Assembly (NCBI RefSeq): GCF_000296775.1 | Contig: NZ_AJLE01000003.1 | Location: 1-64,000 of the forward strand | Source: Sulfurovum sp. AR | Lineage (GTDB): Bacteria > Campylobacterota > Campylobacteria > Campylobacterales > Sulfurovaceae | Direction: 5' to 3' | Length of the DNA stretch: 64,000 bases | In this document: positions 61,677-64,000 of the stretch, piece by piece | Numbering within the stretch: position 1 is the stretch's first letter | Layout: each line of letters opens with the position of its first letter | Program-made: the position numbers and the translations under genes | The notes under the pieces: model-generated | What the model saw: only the letters and a program-made list of their open reading frames with translations | Database searches by the model: none | Told to the model about the DNA's origin: nothing

Positions 61677-62812
61677 AGTCTCTCTCCGTATTCAGGACAA
61701 TGGTAGATCATATCATTTAACATCTTATATTCCATTTCATGTGCATTGGCTACAGCTTCGTCAGTCACAAATCCACCTGCAACATTAACCCCGCTGTAGA
61801 TTGCTTCATCTTTTAAACATGCAGTCTTCCACCCCATATCTGCGATCTTCTTTACATATGGTATCGTTGCATTTGCCAATGCCTGTGTAGCAGTGAGGGG
61901 GTAATCCCCCGGTATATTGGCAACACAATAGTGCAGCACACCATCCACTTCAAAAACAGGGTCATCATGTGTCGTAGGTCTGGATGTTTCTATGCATCCT
62001 CCCTGATCAATAGCAACATCAACCAATACCGTTCCCTTCTTACAGTAGGATAGCATCTTCCTTGTAATGAGTTGTGGTGCTTTTTCACCAGTGACATAGA
62101 CTGCACCGATAACAATATCCACTGTAGGTAAAATCTTTTCCATATTATAGGCATTGGAGTAAAGGGTTGAGACATTTACTTCCATAGACTCTTCAATGGA
62201 TTTCATACTCAGTGGATTTCTTCCCATCACTATAACATCCGCACCCATTCCTGAAGCAATTTTAGCCGCGTTTTTAGCTACACTCCCGCTGCCGATGATC
62301 AGGACTCTAGAGGGAAGTATGCCGGTTGAACCGCTTATCAAGACACCCATACCATTATTATGCATTGCAAGAAAATAGCTTGCAACCATGGGGGCCACTC
62401 TACCCGCTATCTCACTCATAGGTTCAAGTAAAGGCAGCCTTCTACCTTCTTGTACTGTTTCATAGCCTATTGCCGTCACTTTTTTTTCAAGAAGTATCTC
62501 TGTCAACTTTTTATTGGGAGCAAGATGTAGATAGGTAAAGAGTATTTGTCCAGGTTTTAAAAGTTCATACTCCTCTGGCTGAGGCTCTTTTACTTTTACG
62601 ATCATTTCACAGATCTCAAATATCTCTTTAGGGTCATCAAGAATCACAGCACCAGCTTGCTTATACTCCTCATTGGAAAACCCGCTTTTTTCTCCAGCGT
62701 CCTTTTGGATATAGACTTTATGTCTACCCTCAACAAGCAATCTCACACCAGAAGGGATCATTCCTACCCTATATTCCTTGATCTTTATCTCTTTTGGAAT
62801 ACCAATTTTCAC
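61673..62812 (-). CDS. ald: alanine dehydrogenase
   Basis: Ald catalyses NAD+-dependent oxidative deamination of L-alanine to pyruvate, or the reverse. The 379-residue protein matches the family in length: MKIGIPKEIKIKEYRVG at the start, VKVKEPQPEEYELL near residue 72, the nucleotide-binding RVLIIGSGSVAKNAAKIASGMGADV near residue 170, and VDVAIDQGGCIETSRPTTHDDP near residue 268. The start is GTG with AAGGGAG 8 bases before. The LonB-like gene overlaps its stop. Leading the ald-lonB-DUF503 operon. Confidence 0.96.
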   Translation of the reverse strand: MKIGIPKEIKIKEYRVGMIPSGVRLLVEGRHKVYIQKDAGEKSGFSNEEYKQAGAVILDDPKEIFEICEMIVKVKEPQPEEYELLKPGQILFTYLHLAPNKKLTEILLEKKVTAIGYETVQEGRRLPLLEPMSEIAGRVAPMVASYFLAMHNNGMGVLISGSTGILPSRVLIIGSGSVAKNAAKIASGMGADVIVMGRNPLSMKSIEESMEVNVSTLYSNAYNMEKILPTVDIVIGAVYVTGEKAPQLITRKMLSYCKKGTVLVDVAIDQGGCIETSRPTTHDDPVFEVDGVLHYCVANIPGDYPLTATQALANATIPYVKKIADMGWKTACLKDEAIYSGVNVAGGFVTDEAVANAHEMEYKMLNDMIYHCPEYGERL

Positions 62813-62909
62813 CTGAAGATCTCCCTTCTCTCTAAAGTAGATTCACATATGCATGACATGGACCACCATAAACAAACACATTGATTATCATGCGCCCTTT
62901 TTTTGTCTA

Positions 62910-63242
62910 CTATACCTTGGTTCTGGCAATAGGGTTGACTCTTAATCGCTCCTCAGGTATCGGTTTTGCACTTTCTTCACACATGCCGTAGCTTCCATTT
63001 TTTATTTTTGCAAGTGCATGTAGCGTCTCTTTTCGCTCATTTTCCTGCTGATCTAAAATCGTGTTGTCTTTACTACTGAGACTTTGAAGTGAGGCCAGAT
63101 CTTCCATATCATTGATCCCATCGTCACTTCCTACACTTTCAAGCTCTGATCGAAGCTGTTCAATATTACTTTCTATATGTGCTAATTTTTCTTTTAATAT
63201 TTTCTCAAATTCATTCAAGTCCAGATCATCTCTCATTTTCAT
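62910..63242 (-). CDS. DksA/TraR family protein lacking the zinc finger
   Basis: A 110-residue protein with the DksA/TraR layout: long coiled-coil (about 10-85, with LEKILKEKLAHIESNIEQLR-like heptads) and a C-terminal globular end GSYGMCEESAKPIPEERLRVNPIART. DksA binds the RNA polymerase secondary channel and tunes rRNA and amino-acid promoters. Here C-E-E-S replaces C-x2-C and the chain stops at ARTKV without the second cysteine pair, so no zinc can be bound. An AGGAG site precedes the ATG. It is on the same strand as the universal stress gene, 43 bases downstream. Confidence 0.8.
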   Translation of the reverse strand: MKMRDDLDLNEFEKILKEKLAHIESNIEQLRSELESVGSDDGINDMEDLASLQSLSSKDNTILDQQENERKETLHALAKIKNGSYGMCEESAKPIPEERLRVNPIARTKV

Positions 63243-63285
63243 ACTCTACTCCTTTGTTTAAATAACTAGTTATCATGGTATGGTT

Positions 63286-64000
63286 CTACGGTACATAGAC
63301 CAGGACATCTTTTGATGTTTCTCTTAAAATATAATTTGCCACACTTCCCAACAATGCATTCACCCCTACTGTACCGCGAGATCCGACAACCACAAGGTCA
63401 TATTGACCCTCCTTGATATAATTGACCAGTGTCTCTTTCGTATAGAGTTCACCATCGATCACTTTACCTTTTTTGACAGATAACTCTTGCATAAAATTTT
63501 TTAAATCGCTTTTGGCACAAGATTTTGCGACATCATTATATTGCGATAGATCACGACCCACTACAGCATAGGGTCCTTCCATATAAATGGTATCAAAAGC
63601 ATTGACTACATTGATCTTTGCACTTGGAAAAATATCTTTTGCAAATAAAATACTTTGCTTTGATTGCATACCAAAGTCTGTTGGTGCTATGATGTTTTTA
63701 TATGGGGTTTTTGCACTGTTTTTAACGATCAGGACAGGTAAATGACTTAAGTGAGCTACTTTTTGTGCTGTCGTACCCAAGAAACCTTTTTTCCCTTTTG
63801 CCTTACTGTGTGCACCGATGATGATCATATCAATTTGATTTAATTTTGATTCATAGAGTATGACATCCTGGGGATTACCCTCTTTTACAAAGACAAAACA
63901 GTTGACTTTAAACTCACGGTTCAACGGCTTGATCTTTTTTTCTATCTTTTGAGCGATGCTCTGATGATCTATGACAACATCTTTACCACCGAAATAACTA
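63286..64000 (-). CDS. universal stress protein, tandem domains (5' end cut by window)
   Basis: The frame stays open to the last base of the window, so the N-terminus lies outside; 238 residues are visible. Two UspA-like domains are seen: the first ends with IDMIIIGAHSKAKGKKGFLGTTAQKVAHLS, containing the ATP-binding G-x2-G-x9-G(S/T) pattern, and the second contains APTDFGMQSKQS then VVVGSRGTVGVNALLGSVANYIL. Universal stress proteins bind ATP and aid survival in stationary phase or stress. A TTG inside the frame at 63924 is not the start. Confidence 0.87.
   Translation of the reverse strand, partial: SYFGGKDVVIDHQSIAQKIEKKIKPLNREFKVNCFVFVKEGNPQDVILYESKLNQIDMIIIGAHSKAKGKKGFLGTTAQKVAHLSHLPVLIVKNSAKTPYKNIIAPTDFGMQSKQSILFAKDIFPSAKINVVNAFDTIYMEGPYAVVGRDLSQYNDVAKSCAKSDLKNFMQELSVKKGKVIDGELYTKETLVNYIKEGQYDLVVVGSRGTVGVNALLGSVANYILRETSKDVLVYVP

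Noticed and set aside
1-64000. tRNA genes, CRISPR arrays, insertion sequences or prophage
   Set aside because: I saw no cloverleaf-like arms, spaced direct repeats, transposase or integrase genes by reading; a tRNAscan and repeat search would be needed to exclude them fully.

Overview
The window reads as chromosome of a Campylobacterota (epsilonproteobacterial) chemolithotroph, most like Sulfurovum or a relative. This rests on low G+C, tightly packed operons, a ctp-purC-purS-purQ run, a SorAB-type sulfite dehydrogenase, a short Sua5/YciO protein, a second soluble FtsH-like protein and many small periplasmic cytochromes. The assignment is inferred from gene content only. I saw no rRNA, tRNA, CRISPR array, insertion sequence or prophage.

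Layout. 1-2.3 kb: 3' end of carB, then Sua5/YciO and HIT proteins. 2.4-6.3 kb: a tiny membrane protein, a PiT phosphate transporter, a CPA2 antiporter and a DUF2459 lipoprotein. 6.4-10.2 kb: an FtsH-like protein with a degenerate ATPase, upp, and the sorAB-like pair. 10.2-17.4 kb: a repeat lipoprotein, trmH, small conserved genes, a methyltransferase, mltG and clpB. 17.6-21.3 kb: moxR, DUF58 and a frameshifted transglutaminase. 21.4-26.8 kb: ctp, purC, purS, purQ, an SH3-like membrane protein, plsC, fluC and a small HTH-like gene. 26.8-30.9 kb: a CPBP intramembrane protease with its apparent C-terminally anchored substrate, a Cyc2-like cytochrome-porin and a small cytochrome c. 31.0-34.7 kb: a two-component system surrounded by two secreted Gly-rich proteins and a Tat-exported DUF2202 operon. 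34.8-43.2 kb: FMN glutamate-synthase-like protein, DoxX, nhaA, beta-CASP nuclease, mgtE and a Ca/H antiporter. 43.3-52 kb: ppsA, an EEP hydrolase, MerR with a divergent AhpD-like/thioredoxin-like operon, DUF155, RNase Z, a CDP-alcohol phosphotransferase and Hsp20. 52-64 kb: a DJ-1::class II ribonucleotide reductase fusion, an alpha/beta hydrolase, slipin/NfeD, Mut7-C, DUF503/LonB/ald, a DksA-like protein and a universal stress protein cut by the window end.

The strongest unexplained signal is a shared promoter architecture around 31-35 kb. Upstream of three separate transcription units for exported proteins, two 11-bp direct repeats of a TTCA(T/C)A type lie exactly 5 bp upstream of a TATAAT-like -10 box. 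These units flank an OmpR-type regulator and histidine kinase. This looks like a small local regulon controlled by that two-component system, with an unknown envelope function.

Other points worth attention are the DJ-1 domain fused to a B12-type ribonucleotide reductase that ends before the usual C-terminal cysteine pair, the FtsH-like protein that keeps protease residues but has lost arginine fingers and pore loop, the substrate/protease sorting pair, the heme-porin with a Fur-like operator, and a single-base frameshift in an A7 tract of the transglutaminase gene.
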